Source: Candidatus Hydrogenedentota bacterium
GTDB taxonomy: Bacteria > Hydrogenedentota > Hydrogenedentia > Hydrogenedentales > JAGMZX01
Direction of reading: 5' to 3'
Length of the DNA: 64,000 nt
Assembly: GCA_029556545.1 (NCBI GenBank)
Contig: JAKQEQ010000037.1
Location: forward strand, 19,602-83,601
Both the position numbers and the translations under genes were made by a program. The first letter of the stretch is position 1, and every line of letters begins with the position of its first letter. The notes beneath the pieces were generated by a model, which worked only from the letters and a program-made list of their open reading frames with translations, was not told the origin of the DNA and made no database searches. This document shows, piece after piece, positions 1 to 8,987 of the stretch.

Positions 1-1155
1 GGATATGTGGAATCTGACTATCTGGATACACATGCAAGTTCTGACCGAACGGCATTCAGCATAACTGAAGATGATTCAGAACTTCTTTCGAGCGAGATCA
101 CCTGGACTGCAATACGCAAAGGTGTTCACGAAGCGTGCAGGGTCTTCCTAACTCCCTTTACAGAACCCGTCCGTATCCGCAAAGCCGAACGCATACAGGA
201 GTTTGTGCGCAATCAAGCGCCAATGTACCGACCTATTTTGGACCTGATTCCCGATGAAGTCAATTCAATCAGTCCGGATGCCTCGGATGGTGAAATGGAC
301 CTCCACTTGTATCGTGGTCTTCAGCGAATTGAACTCTCTCTGAAAGAGGAAGGGCAGAAATTGCTGAATACCACCAGTGGTGAGGAAGAGAACGTTGACG
401 AGTATCGGGACAAAATGAAGGAATACTTCGAGAAGGTCACAAAAATAAAGGCGGCGGACCTCGCGCGCTACGTATGCCAACGCAAAGCCATTCTTGAATT
501 CCTCAAGAAACAACTGAGCATCGCAGATGACGGCAAGTACCCAAAGGAAGACAGGGTACACAATATCATCTTCCCAATGGGCAAAACCTCCGATGAGGTG
601 CGCCTTGACGAACACAATCTATGGCTGCTTGACGAAAGGCTCGTATATCATTTCTTCCTTGCGTCTGACAAGCAGCTTCGAGTTTTGGTTCCCCTCACGA
701 ATTCCGATCACAGCGAACCAGATATCATCGTGTTCGATAAGGCGTGCGCGTTTGTTGGCTCTGAGGAACATCCGTTTTCGAGCATTACCATTATTGAGTT
801 CAAGCGCCCAATGCGGAAGGGTTACACAGAGAACACGAATCCCTTTGTCCAAGTTCGTGAGTACATTGATGAGATTCGAGCGGGAAAAGCGCGAACCCCC
901 GATGGGCGCGACATCCCGATTCTAGCTGGGATGCCCTTCTACTGTTTCATTGTCTGCGATATCGACAGCACCATCGAAAAGCAGGCCTACGATTTTGAAT
1001 TAACCAAGACACCAGATGGTCAGGGTTTCTTTGGGTTCAAGCGACAGTACGATGCCTATTTCGAGGTCATTTCCTATAGCAAAATGGCTATGGACGCCCA
1101 GAAGCGAAATGCTGTGTTCTTTGACAAACTAGGCCTACCCTCACGGGTGGGATGA
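1..1155 (+). CDS. C-terminal part of a PD-(D/E)XK nuclease-like protein upstream of a type III-like R-M locus
   Basis: The frame is open from base 1, so the gene probably starts left of the window; the GTG at 7 is only the first possible start inside it. The visible part is a helical, charged N-terminal region followed by a C-terminal domain with an Asp in PDIIVFD and then IIEFKRP. The spacing of this D...ExK pattern is what PD-(D/E)XK nuclease folds use. It stops 6 bases before the methyltransferase start and so is likely cotranscribed with it. Function is inferred from the motif and the neighbours; it could be the tail of a larger ATPase-nuclease. G+C content is low compared with the right side of the window, which fits horizontal transfer. 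Confidence 0.6.
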   Translation, partial: GYVESDYLDTHASSDRTAFSITEDDSELLSSEITWTAIRKGVHEACRVFLTPFTEPVRIRKAERIQEFVRNQAPMYRPILDLIPDEVNSISPDASDGEMDLHLYRGLQRIELSLKEEGQKLLNTTSGEEENVDEYRDKMKEYFEKVTKIKAADLARYVCQRKAILEFLKKQLSIADDGKYPKEDRVHNIIFPMGKTSDEVRLDEHNLWLLDERLVYHFFLASDKQLRVLVPLTNSDHSEPDIIVFDKACAFVGSEEHPFSSITIIEFKRPMRKGYTENTNPFVQVREYIDEIRAGKARTPDGRDIPILAGMPFYCFIVCDIDSTIEKQAYDFELTKTPDGQGFFGFKRQYDAYFEVISYSKMAMDAQKRNAVFFDKLGLPSRVG

Positions 1156-1161
1156 GGAACT

Positions 1162-2835
1162 ATGAGTAATCGAGCGAAACTAGAGTTGACCTGGATTGGC
1201 AAGGAGAACCGGCCCAAGTTGGAGCCACGCATTCTCTTGGAGGATCCGGAGAAGTCGTATCACGCCAAGAGCCGGGTGTCGGAGAGCGATATCTTCGACA
1301 ATATGCTGATCTTCGGGGACAATCTGCTGGCGTTGAAGGCGTTGGAGCAGGAGTTCACAGGGAAGGTCAAGTGTATCTATATTGATCCGCCTTACAACAC
1401 GGGCTCCGCTTTCACCCACTATGATGACGGCGTTGAGCACTCACTGTGGTTATCTTTGATGAGGGACAGACTTGAGCTCTTGCGGGTTCTCCTGTCCGAA
1501 AACGGAACGATCTGGATTTCCATCGACGACAATGAGTGTCACTATCTCAAAGTGTTGTTGGATGAGATCTTCGGCAGACCGAATTTCGTCGCAACGGTGA
1601 TTTGGCAAAAGATGTTCTCGCCCAAAAGTACCGCACGCCACCTGTCAGACATGCACGATCACGTCTTGCTCTACGCGAAGAATAAGGATAAGTTTGAGCG
1701 CAATCTGCTTCCGAGGAGCGCAGAGCACAACAAGATGTACAAGAATCCAGATGATGATCCAAGGGGGCCATGGACTTCTGGCGACCTTTCTGCGCGCAAT
1801 CCTTACAGCGCAGGCATTTATCCCATTACGGCCCCATCGGGAAGGATAATCTCTGGTCCACCCAAAGGGATGTACTGGCGTGTTTCAAAGGAGAAGTTCC
1901 GGGAGATGGATCGGGACAACCGGATTTGGTGGGGGGCGAAAGGGGACAATCAGCCACGAATCAAGAGGTTCCTATCCGAAGTGATGGAAGGCATTGTTCC
2001 GCAAACGATCTGGTTCCATGAAGAGGTGGGAAACACTCAGGAAGCAAAGAAAGAGGTAATGGCCGCTGTGCCATCTGAGGCGGAGGTGTTTCAGACGCCA
2101 AAACCGGAAAGGCTAATAAAACGCGTTCTTGACATCAGCACAAAACCAGGGGATCTTGTGCTTGATTCCTTTGCCGGGACTGGCACTTTGGGCGCGGTGG
2201 CGCACAAGATGGGCCGCCGCTGGATTATGGTGGAGTTGGGCGAGCATTGCCACACGCACATCATCCCGCGGTTGAAGAAGGTTATCGACGGCGAAGATCC
2301 TGGCGGCATTACGAAGGCGGTGAGTTGGGGTGGTGGGGGTGGGTTCCGCTACTACCGGCTCGCGCCGTCGCTCCTGGAGCGGGACAAGTTCGGGAACTGG
2401 GTGATCAGCAAGAAATTCAACGCGGCGATGCTGGCGGAAGCGGTGTGCAAACTCGAAGGGTTCACCTATGCGCCAAGCGATGCGGTGTATTGGCAGCAGG
2501 GACACTCAACCGAGACGGATTTCATCTACGTGACAACGCAAACGCTGACGCGGGATATGATGCAGCAATTGAGCGACGAGGTCGGCGAGAAGCGGTCGTT
2601 GCTGGTGTATTGTGGCGCGTTCCGGGGAAAGGGCGACGCATTCCCGAATCTGACGGTCAAGAAGATACCCAAGGCCGTGCTCAGGAAATGCGAATGGGGC
2701 CGCGACGACTACAGCCTCGAAATCCGCGATCTGCCCCCACCCACCCCACCACCCCAACCCGAAGGCACACCTCCTGTTTTGAGAGGCAAGGAGCGCCGTA
2801 AGAAAGAACAAGAAGGCCAGGGAGAGTTGTTTTGA
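1162..2835 (+). CDS. Site-specific DNA adenine methyltransferase, type III Mod-like
   Basis: 557 residues. Motif IV DPPYNTG is at residues 75-81 and the SAM-binding FAGTGT motif I is near 337-342. This IV-before-I order defines beta-class amino-methyltransferases, the class of type III Mod subunits; DPPY indicates N6-adenine (or N4-cytosine) methylation. The region between the motifs (about 150-320) would hold the target recognition domain. The C-terminal tail is Pro-rich and basic. It should methylate host DNA and, with the Res-like protein at 3304-5970, form a restriction-modification pair. The ATG follows GAGGA 6 bases after the preceding stop. A GxxExxY gene separates it from res, which is not the usual compact mod-res layout. 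Confidence 0.9.
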   Translation: MSNRAKLELTWIGKENRPKLEPRILLEDPEKSYHAKSRVSESDIFDNMLIFGDNLLALKALEQEFTGKVKCIYIDPPYNTGSAFTHYDDGVEHSLWLSLMRDRLELLRVLLSENGTIWISIDDNECHYLKVLLDEIFGRPNFVATVIWQKMFSPKSTARHLSDMHDHVLLYAKNKDKFERNLLPRSAEHNKMYKNPDDDPRGPWTSGDLSARNPYSAGIYPITAPSGRIISGPPKGMYWRVSKEKFREMDRDNRIWWGAKGDNQPRIKRFLSEVMEGIVPQTIWFHEEVGNTQEAKKEVMAAVPSEAEVFQTPKPERLIKRVLDISTKPGDLVLDSFAGTGTLGAVAHKMGRRWIMVELGEHCHTHIIPRLKKVIDGEDPGGITKAVSWGGGGGFRYYRLAPSLLERDKFGNWVISKKFNAAMLAEAVCKLEGFTYAPSDAVYWQQGHSTETDFIYVTTQTLTRDMMQQLSDEVGEKRSLLVYCGAFRGKGDAFPNLTVKKIPKAVLRKCEWGRDDYSLEIRDLPPPTPPPQPEGTPPVLRGKERRKKEQEGQGELF

Positions 2836-2841
2836 TGGATG

Positions 2842-2868
2842 CACCACGAAGCCGCGAAGGACACGAAG
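2842..2868. repeat. Left arm of an inverted repeat framing the GxxExxY gene
   Basis: The 26 bases at 2843-2868, starting ACCACGAAGCCGCGAAGG, reappear as the reverse complement at 3260-3285 with a single mismatch. The arm lies directly after the methyltransferase stop and just before the ribosome binding site of the next gene, so the pair brackets that gene exactly. Confidence 0.85.
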
Positions 2869-2879
2869 GGAGGCGATGA

Positions 2880-3251
2880 ATGGAGTTCGATTCGTTGTCC
2901 AACCGCGTGATCGGGTGCGCCTTGGAGGTGCATCGCCACTTGGGGCCTGGACTTTTGGAGTCCGCCTATGAGGAATGCCTTGCCTATGAGTTGCAGGTGG
3001 CGGGGCTGGCATTTTCGCGCCAGGTGGATTTGCCGGTGACCTATAAGGGTTTGCGCCTGGATTGCTGTTATCGAATGGATGTGGTTGTCGAGAATACGCT
3101 GCTGCTGGAACTCAAGAGCGTGGAGGCGTTGTTGCCGATCCACGAGGCGCAATTGTTGACCTATATGAAACTGTCCGGGCTGAAAACCGGCCTGCTCATG
3201 AACTTCAACGAACGCTATCTGAAAGATGGACTGAAAAGGATGGTGTTATGA
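2880..3251 (+). CDS. GxxExxY protein (small PD-(D/E)XK-like fold)
   Basis: 123 residues. The family signature is visible as GPGLLESAYEE near residues 22-32, with conserved HxHLGPG before it. A later YRMDVVVE...LLLELKS segment carries the Asp and E-x-K expected of a PD-(D/E)XK fold. The ATG is preceded by AAGGGAGG with 6-base spacing. Members of this family are small, scattered across many bacteria and of unclear role; nuclease activity is not established. Here the gene is inserted between mod and res genes and is framed by inverted repeats, so it may be a small mobile passenger rather than a working part of the restriction system. Confidence 0.85.
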   Translation: MEFDSLSNRVIGCALEVHRHLGPGLLESAYEECLAYELQVAGLAFSRQVDLPVTYKGLRLDCCYRMDVVVENTLLLELKSVEALLPIHEAQLLTYMKLSGLKTGLLMNFNERYLKDGLKRMVL

Positions 3252-3258
3252 ATTTCCT

Positions 3259-3286
3259 TCTTCGTGCCCTTCGCGGCTTCGTGGTG
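3259..3286. repeat. Right arm of the inverted repeat framing the GxxExxY gene
   Basis: CTTCGTGCCCTTCGCGGC and the following bases are the reverse complement of the arm at 2843-2868. The arm begins 8 bases after the GxxExxY stop and ends just upstream of the AAGGAG that serves the helicase gene. Confidence 0.85.
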
Positions 3287-3303
3287 AACCAAAGGAGTGG
3301 CAT

Positions 3304-5970
3304 GTGAACCCCCAAGTAAACGCCATCAGCAACCGCCTGAGCCTGCGTCCGCCGCAGCGCGAGGCGCTGGAGATTTTGGACCGCGTGTGCGAGATCATCT
3401 CGCTGGAGAAGGGGGCGGACCTTGATCAGGCGCTGAGCGTCATCCGGTCCGAATTCCCTACGGTCGCCGATTTCGAGCGGGAGTTTCCCTCGCTGTGCTT
3501 CGCACTGGCGACGGGCGTGGGCAAGACGCGGCTCATGGGGGCCTTCATCAGCTACCTGTTCCGCGTCGAAAACATCCGGCATTTCTTCGTGCTGGCCCCT
3601 AACCTGACCATCTACAGCAAGCTGATCGCGGACTTCACGCCGAACACGCCAAAGTACGTACTCCAAGGCATCTCGGAATTCGCCACCACCCCGCCCGTGA
3701 TTATCACGGGCGACACCTACGAGCAAGGCATCGGCGTGCGCGAGGGCTACCTGTTCGAGGCGGGCGAGGTGCACATCAACATCTTCAACATCTCGAAGAT
3801 CAACTCCGAGGTGCGCGGCGGCAGCGCCCCGCGCATCAAGCGCCTGAGCGAGTACATCGGCGAGAGCTATTTCGAGTACCTGTCCAAGCTGGATGACCTG
3901 GTGCTGATCATGGACGAGTCGCATCGGTATCGCGCGACCGCCGGGGTGCGCGCCATCAACGAACTTCGACCTATTATCGGCCTGGAACTGACGGCCACGC
4001 CCCAGATCGAACGCGGCGGCGGGGCGGACCCGTTCAAGAACGTCATCTACAGCTATCCGCTGTCGTGCGCCCTGGACGACGGCTTCGTCAAGGAGCCCGC
4101 CGTGGCCACGCGCGAGAATTTCATCGCGGACAATTACGACCGCGACGGCCTGGAGCGGCTGAAACTCGAAGACGGCGTCCGGTTCCACGAGAACACCAAG
4201 GTCGAGTTGGAGGTGTTCGCCCGCGAAAACAGCCGCCCCATCGTAAAACCGTTCATGCTGGTGGTGGCGCAGGACACGGAGCACGCCGACGCACTGGTCA
4301 AGGTCATCGAGGATGACGCCTTCTTCGAGGGGCGGTACAGGGGGAAGGTGATCACGGTGCACTCGAACCTGCGCGGCGAGGAGAAAGACGATACCGTGCA
4401 GCAGTTGCTCTCCGTGGAGGATCCGGCCAATCCCATCGAGATCGTGGTGCACGTCAACATGCTCAAAGAGGGCTGGGACGTGACCAACCTGTACACCATC
4501 GTGCCGTTGCGCACCGCGAACTCCCGGACGCTGGTCGAGCAGTCCATCGGGCGCGGCCTCCGCCTGCCCTACGGCAAGCGGACGGGCAATCCCGCCGTGG
4601 ACCGGCTGACCATCGTGTCGCACGACCGGTTCCAGGAAATCATCGACCACGCCAACGACCCCAACTCCATCATCCGCACGGGCATCATCATCGGGCGCGA
4701 TGTCTCGGACGAACGGACGAAGGTGGTGGTGGTGCCGCCGACCATCGAGGCGCGGATAACGGGCGATGACGCCCAGGCGGCGGGCCAGCAGGGCCTGCTG
4801 TTCGACCGGCCCGAAGAGCGCCAAATCGCCCGCACCGTGCTCAACATCATCCGCGACTACGAGCGGCTGCCGCGCTCGGGCGATCTGTTGTCGCCCGAAG
4901 TGCAGAAGGAGTTGGTGGAGAAGACGGCGGCGGTGGTGACGCCGAAGCAGTACGAGATCGAGGGCACGTCCGAAAGGGTGGACCTGGTCAGGGTCGTTCG
5001 CGAGACGGCGGCGCAGTACGTGGCGATGTCGATCGACATCCCGCGGATCGTGGTGGTGCCGACCGGCGAGGTGACCGGCGGTTTCCAGGACTTCGATTTG
5101 GACACCTCCAACGTGCATCTCCAGCCGGTGGCCAACGACCTCATTTCGCAGGGGTTGCATAAAGGCCAGCGCTACCACCTGATCAGCGGCGACGGCATCG
5201 TGCCGGAGGAGCGGCTGGAAGACTACCTTGTTCGCGGCCTGATCGACTTTGACGACATCAACTATGACGATAACGCGGACCTCTTGTACAAGTTGGCCGG
5301 ACAGATGGTCCGGCACCTGCAATCGTATCTGAAAAGCGAAGACGACGTGCTGAACGTGCTGCAGTATCACCAGCAGACGCTGGTTAACCTTATCCATGCG
5401 CAGATGCTCGCTTATTATAAGGAAGAGGCCACCGAGTACACGGCGCAGGTGACCAGGGGGTTCACCACCATCCGCGCGAACGCCTACAACGCGCCCGCCG
5501 ATGAGCCCGTCCGTGACGTGCGCACGCCTGTGCCGGACTTGCAGAACATCCGTCGGATGCTGTTCGGCGGGTTCCGCAGGTGCCTGTATGGCGTGCAGAA
5601 ATTCGATGCGGATTCGGAGCGTCGCTTCGCCGTGATCCTGGATACCGACCGCGACGTGCAGAAGTGGTTCAAGCCGGTGCGCGGCGACTTTCAGATCCAT
5701 TACGGCCATGACGACGCGGCGTACAACCCCGACTTCGTGGTGGAGACGGATAAGGCCAAGTACATTTGCGAACCCAAGGCCGCCAACGAGATGACCGATG
5801 AGACGGTGCTGGCTAAGGCGCGGGCCGCCGCCGTGTGGTGCGAGCATGCTTCCAAGCATGCCCGCGACCATGACGGGAAGCCCTGGTCCTACCTCCTCAT
5901 CCCCGACGACCAAATCCGCGAAAACATGACGCTGCAAGGACTTGCAGCGGCGCACACCTTCCGGGCATGA
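3304..5970 (+). CDS. DEAD/DEAH helicase-nuclease, type III Res-like restriction subunit
   Basis: 888 residues with a GTG start behind AAGGAG (7-base spacing). Superfamily 2 motifs are in order: Walker A ATGVGKT at about 69-75, MDESH at 203-207, TATP at about 230-233, KEGWDV, and motif VI QSIGRGLRLP at about 413-422. Near the C-terminus PDFVVE (Asp 810) followed by CEPK (Glu 823, Lys 825) forms a PD-(D/E)XK nuclease site, as in type III Res subunits. It would translocate on and cleave unmethylated DNA in complex with the Mod-like protein at 1162-2835. All expected motifs look intact. The gene ends at the edge of a G-rich tandem repeat. Confidence 0.9.
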   Translation: MNPQVNAISNRLSLRPPQREALEILDRVCEIISLEKGADLDQALSVIRSEFPTVADFEREFPSLCFALATGVGKTRLMGAFISYLFRVENIRHFFVLAPNLTIYSKLIADFTPNTPKYVLQGISEFATTPPVIITGDTYEQGIGVREGYLFEAGEVHINIFNISKINSEVRGGSAPRIKRLSEYIGESYFEYLSKLDDLVLIMDESHRYRATAGVRAINELRPIIGLELTATPQIERGGGADPFKNVIYSYPLSCALDDGFVKEPAVATRENFIADNYDRDGLERLKLEDGVRFHENTKVELEVFARENSRPIVKPFMLVVAQDTEHADALVKVIEDDAFFEGRYRGKVITVHSNLRGEEKDDTVQQLLSVEDPANPIEIVVHVNMLKEGWDVTNLYTIVPLRTANSRTLVEQSIGRGLRLPYGKRTGNPAVDRLTIVSHDRFQEIIDHANDPNSIIRTGIIIGRDVSDERTKVVVVPPTIEARITGDDAQAAGQQGLLFDRPEERQIARTVLNIIRDYERLPRSGDLLSPEVQKELVEKTAAVVTPKQYEIEGTSERVDLVRVVRETAAQYVAMSIDIPRIVVVPTGEVTGGFQDFDLDTSNVHLQPVANDLISQGLHKGQRYHLISGDGIVPEERLEDYLVRGLIDFDDINYDDNADLLYKLAGQMVRHLQSYLKSEDDVLNVLQYHQQTLVNLIHAQMLAYYKEEATEYTAQVTRGFTTIRANAYNAPADEPVRDVRTPVPDLQNIRRMLFGGFRRCLYGVQKFDADSERRFAVILDTDRDVQKWFKPVRGDFQIHYGHDDAAYNPDFVVETDKAKYICEPKAANEMTDETVLAKARAAAVWCEHASKHARDHDGKPWSYLLIPDDQIRENMTLQGLAAAHTFRA

Positions 5971-5997
5971 GGGTGGGGTGGGTGGGGTGGGTGGGGT
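5971..5997 (+). repeat. G-rich 9-bp tandem repeat, potential G-quadruplex
   Basis: Three units of TGGGTGGGG type begin on the base after the helicase stop codon. The run supplies more than four tracts of three or more G separated by single bases, the pattern that can fold into a G-quadruplex on the coding strand. It may act in termination or genome instability; that role is inference. Confidence 0.7.
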
Positions 5998-6044
5998 ATT
6001 CCCCAATCCGGTTGCGCAGACGCGCCAGACCATAGGTTTAGGTA

Positions 6045-6899
6045 ATGATGAATAAAGTTGATTGGGAGAGCCTTGAGCGCCTCCAGAATAGAATCGAGAA
6101 GCGCATTCACAAGCGCCTTACACGGGAGAACCGTCCCGGACTTCAGGCATGGCTCTTGGACGAGTTTCGTCTTCGGGCTGAGGCAGAAACGGAACTCGAT
6201 ATCACGCTTGGCAAGGACGGATGGACGGAGCTTGAGGTTTTGAAGCTCTACCTTGACGAGCTTTCAACCGGGGAACGTGGTCTGCATGGCCGTCTCTTGC
6301 CCGATTTGATTATGGCTCTTTTTGCCGAGTTGAGACTATTTGAGGCGGCCAAGGCGTTCGAAGACGGCAACAAACGCGCTGGAAGTGTTGCGATGTGCGA
6401 CGCAGAGGCCGCGATTGCGTTCGCGGAGAATCGTGCCAAAGAAAAGAAGAAAGGCCGACGCGCAAAGTATTTCCCCGGTCCCAAAGGCGTCCGCCTAGTG
6501 ATTCCGACTGAGCCGGAGCGACGAGACAAATCGGTGCGGCGTGATTCGGTCAAGTGGGCAGCCCTTTATCATCTAATGACAAAAGCGTGGAATTCCGGTG
6601 GGTGCGAACTTCGGGGTCTGCGCAAACACCCGAGGGAACGGCTGAGCAAGGTCACTTCTCTTTGGGATTCGGTGCATCGCGAAATGGAGCAAACAGGAAC
6701 TGATGTTCAAGAGTCTGTAGGCGATGAATTGCAGACCGTGCTGAACCGCTGGATGCGTAGCTTCGCCTGCCCGTCGCGTCTTTCTCCTTCGTATAGACTC
6801 TGGGCTTACGAACACCGAGACGCACTTCGAGACACATTCACGAATGAGTCCGATACAGGATTCGCCAAAGGTTCAAAGCAAGACCGTATGCGTTTCTAA
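6045..6899 (+). CDS. Protein of unknown function at the R-M/replication module junction
   Basis: 284 residues, highly charged and mostly helical, with a Lys/Arg-rich segment near 130-145 (EKKKGRRAK) and another basic patch near 165. No signal peptide, membrane segment or recognised catalytic motif is visible. It starts 74 bases after the helicase gene and reads in the same direction, and it is followed by a 292-base gap before the ATPase gene. The overall makeup suggests a cytoplasmic nucleic-acid-associated protein, but I recognise no family. Confidence 0.6.
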   Translation: MMNKVDWESLERLQNRIEKRIHKRLTRENRPGLQAWLLDEFRLRAEAETELDITLGKDGWTELEVLKLYLDELSTGERGLHGRLLPDLIMALFAELRLFEAAKAFEDGNKRAGSVAMCDAEAAIAFAENRAKEKKKGRRAKYFPGPKGVRLVIPTEPERRDKSVRRDSVKWAALYHLMTKAWNSGGCELRGLRKHPRERLSKVTSLWDSVHREMEQTGTDVQESVGDELQTVLNRWMRSFACPSRLSPSYRLWAYEHRDALRDTFTNESDTGFAKGSKQDRMRF

Positions 6900-7191
6900 G
6901 CTTCTGGTTGGTGTGAGGGTACGTCACCTCTCTTGAACCGGCGCATCCTTTTCGCTGAAGTCCATTTCCCTGCGCGTTAATGAACGCTATCACACCGACA
7001 CTCGATTTCTCTACACCCCCCGATTTTGACAATCTCGCACGTGAGGGGCGGTTTTGCGCCGTCGCGCCGAACGGTAAGACCCCTCCCCTACCTCGTCTTG
7101 CTATCCACATCACAAGGCTGCGCATCAGCAATAATTACATGGCGTAAGAACCACTTTATGCAGCAGTCAAACTACTGGAGGTTGAAGTTAC
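6900..7191. other. Intergenic gap before the replication module
   Basis: 292 bases without a convincing gene. A TTGACA hexamer lies at 7026-7031 but has no good -10 partner at normal spacing. The ribosome binding site of the next gene (GGAGG, 7177-7181) is at the right end. Nothing else is recognised. Confidence 0.5.
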
Positions 7192-8979
7192 ATGATGAAA
7201 GACAAGTCGAAGTTAGATGTGCCGGATGAGGCCCTCATCGCTGAAATGCAGGTTGAGGTTAACGCGGAGCGTGCGGAACTGGCCAAGGGCACGGTTGAGC
7301 AAAAGTGTGATGTTACTTACGAAAGCACACCTGACGGTGTGGTCACTACTGTCTCAGACGACGTTCTCTTTGCCGATGGCCTTCCGGTGATAGAGATGGT
7401 CGACCGTGCGCGGTACGAAGTTTCTGATGATGCCCTTCGCGCGTTGGTGTTGCGGAACACGCCGCCGTGGGTGTTCACCATGCGCCGAGAACTTGTTCGC
7501 GTCGTGCAGGATGAGAATGGCGCATTCCTGGACCCATACAATATTGACAGCCTTCGAGGTGATCTTGACAGGAGCGCTCATTATACCAGGACCGCCCGCT
7601 CGCATATCGCTGTTTCCACTATCACCGAAGCTTACGTCCGCGACATCTTAGCGCGGCGGAGATTCCCTGGGTTCCCTTCGTTGCGCGGTGTCATCACCGC
7701 ACCTTGCATCAGCCCTGACGGATCCCTGATTGACACGCCGGGGTATCACGAAGAGTCTGGGCTGTACTATGCGCCCGGCTCCGGACTCGAAAGCATTCGT
7801 GTCTCTGACCGTCCGACGAAAGAGGAAGTGAAGATGTCCATCGCTCTTATCAGCGAGGTCATTGTAGATTTCTGCTTTCTGGATGAAGCCAGCCGCGCAA
7901 ATGCGTTTGCCCTTATCATTACACCTTTCGTACGCCCGAACATTGAAGGTCCGGTGCCGTTAGCAATCGTCTCAAGCCCGGCGCAAGGAACGGGAAAATC
8001 ACTTCTAGCAGACGTGACATCTATCCTCTATACCGGCACGCACTACAAAGGCTTGATGCTCGAATCAGAGGCCGAAACCCAGAAGCGTTTGACGACAGCG
8101 CTGATGAAAGGCCGCCCGATTATTGTCCTTGACAACCTCGTTGGCCGTGTGTCGAGCCCGAGTGTCGCGAGGGCCGTCAGCGAATCCATTTGGAGCTCTC
8201 GTCTGTTGGGGCAAAACAGGGAGGTTGAAATCCCCGTCTGGGTTACGTGGATTGGTAACGGCAACAATGTCGGCCTGAGTTCCGAGATCGTGCGCCGTTC
8301 ATATCCCATTCGTCTTGATGCCAAGATGCGGCGGCCTCACACGCGCAAGGGCTTTCGTCATCCCAAACTGCTTGCTTGGGTAAAGAAGGAACGGACCAAG
8401 ATCGTGTCTGCAATTCTGACGCTGCTCAAAGCGTACTCCGTGTCTTTGGATCGGCCTCCCGTGGACGTTCCAGTCATGGGTCTGTTCGGGGAATGGGCGG
8501 AGCTTCTTGGCGGAATACTGGCCTTTGCCGAAATACCTTCGTTCTTAGGCAACCTTCAGGAATTCTGGTCGGAAGATGACGACGAAGCCCAGCAATGGGA
8601 GATTCTCTTGCTCGAAGTGTACCGAAAGTATGGTGGAAAACCGATGGAAGCGAACAAGATCGCCGCCCTGCCTGTGGAATTCTTCCCAGAGTTCCTCGCG
8701 GATTATTACGAGCGACCGTCATTTCCGGTTAGGCTCGGCAAGGCGCTGGCCAACATTAGGGACCGCGTGTTCAACGACGATGGCCTTCGTGTCGAGAAGG
8801 TGAAGTCTGTGCATGGCAAGAGTCTGTGGCGCGTGGTTACCCCGACGGCGCATTCGGATGGGCCGAATATCGTACCGCTGCCCACCGTAGCGGCATCGCC
8901 TGCACCTCTCCCGAAAAGGTCTCAGACCAGTCAAGACGACGGAAGCCAGGTCGCCCCGAACTTGCAAGCCGGTCAATAG
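7192..8979 (+). CDS. P-loop ATPase of a mobile-element replication module (helicase/initiator-like)
   Basis: 595 residues. The core has Walker A AQGTGKS at 264-270, a Walker B-like PIIVLDN near 309-315, an Asn-bearing sensor-1-like strand WIGNGNN near 353-359, and an RRS...IRLD arginine segment soon after. The layout resembles AAA+/superfamily 3 type helicases of phages and plasmids, as does an upstream GYHEESGLYYAP segment (compare the phage GYDP-TGL type motif). The gene stops 8 bases before the zinc-finger primase gene, which supports a role in element replication, probably as helicase or loader. Either ATG of the ATGATG at 7192 could be used. No integrase is visible inside the window. Confidence 0.7.
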   Translation: MMKDKSKLDVPDEALIAEMQVEVNAERAELAKGTVEQKCDVTYESTPDGVVTTVSDDVLFADGLPVIEMVDRARYEVSDDALRALVLRNTPPWVFTMRRELVRVVQDENGAFLDPYNIDSLRGDLDRSAHYTRTARSHIAVSTITEAYVRDILARRRFPGFPSLRGVITAPCISPDGSLIDTPGYHEESGLYYAPGSGLESIRVSDRPTKEEVKMSIALISEVIVDFCFLDEASRANAFALIITPFVRPNIEGPVPLAIVSSPAQGTGKSLLADVTSILYTGTHYKGLMLESEAETQKRLTTALMKGRPIIVLDNLVGRVSSPSVARAVSESIWSSRLLGQNREVEIPVWVTWIGNGNNVGLSSEIVRRSYPIRLDAKMRRPHTRKGFRHPKLLAWVKKERTKIVSAILTLLKAYSVSLDRPPVDVPVMGLFGEWAELLGGILAFAEIPSFLGNLQEFWSEDDDEAQQWEILLLEVYRKYGGKPMEANKIAALPVEFFPEFLADYYERPSFPVRLGKALANIRDRVFNDDGLRVEKVKSVHGKSLWRVVTPTAHSDGPNIVPLPTVAASPAPLPKRSQTSQDDGSQVAPNLQAGQ

Positions 8980-8987
8980 GTGCCCCA

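Noticed and set aside
3205-6033. Very long minus-strand open frame opposite the Res-like gene
   Set aside because: It runs exactly antisense to a gene with all helicase and nuclease motifs, is full of His/Arg/Val strings typical of shadow frames in high-GC DNA, and has no family match I can see.
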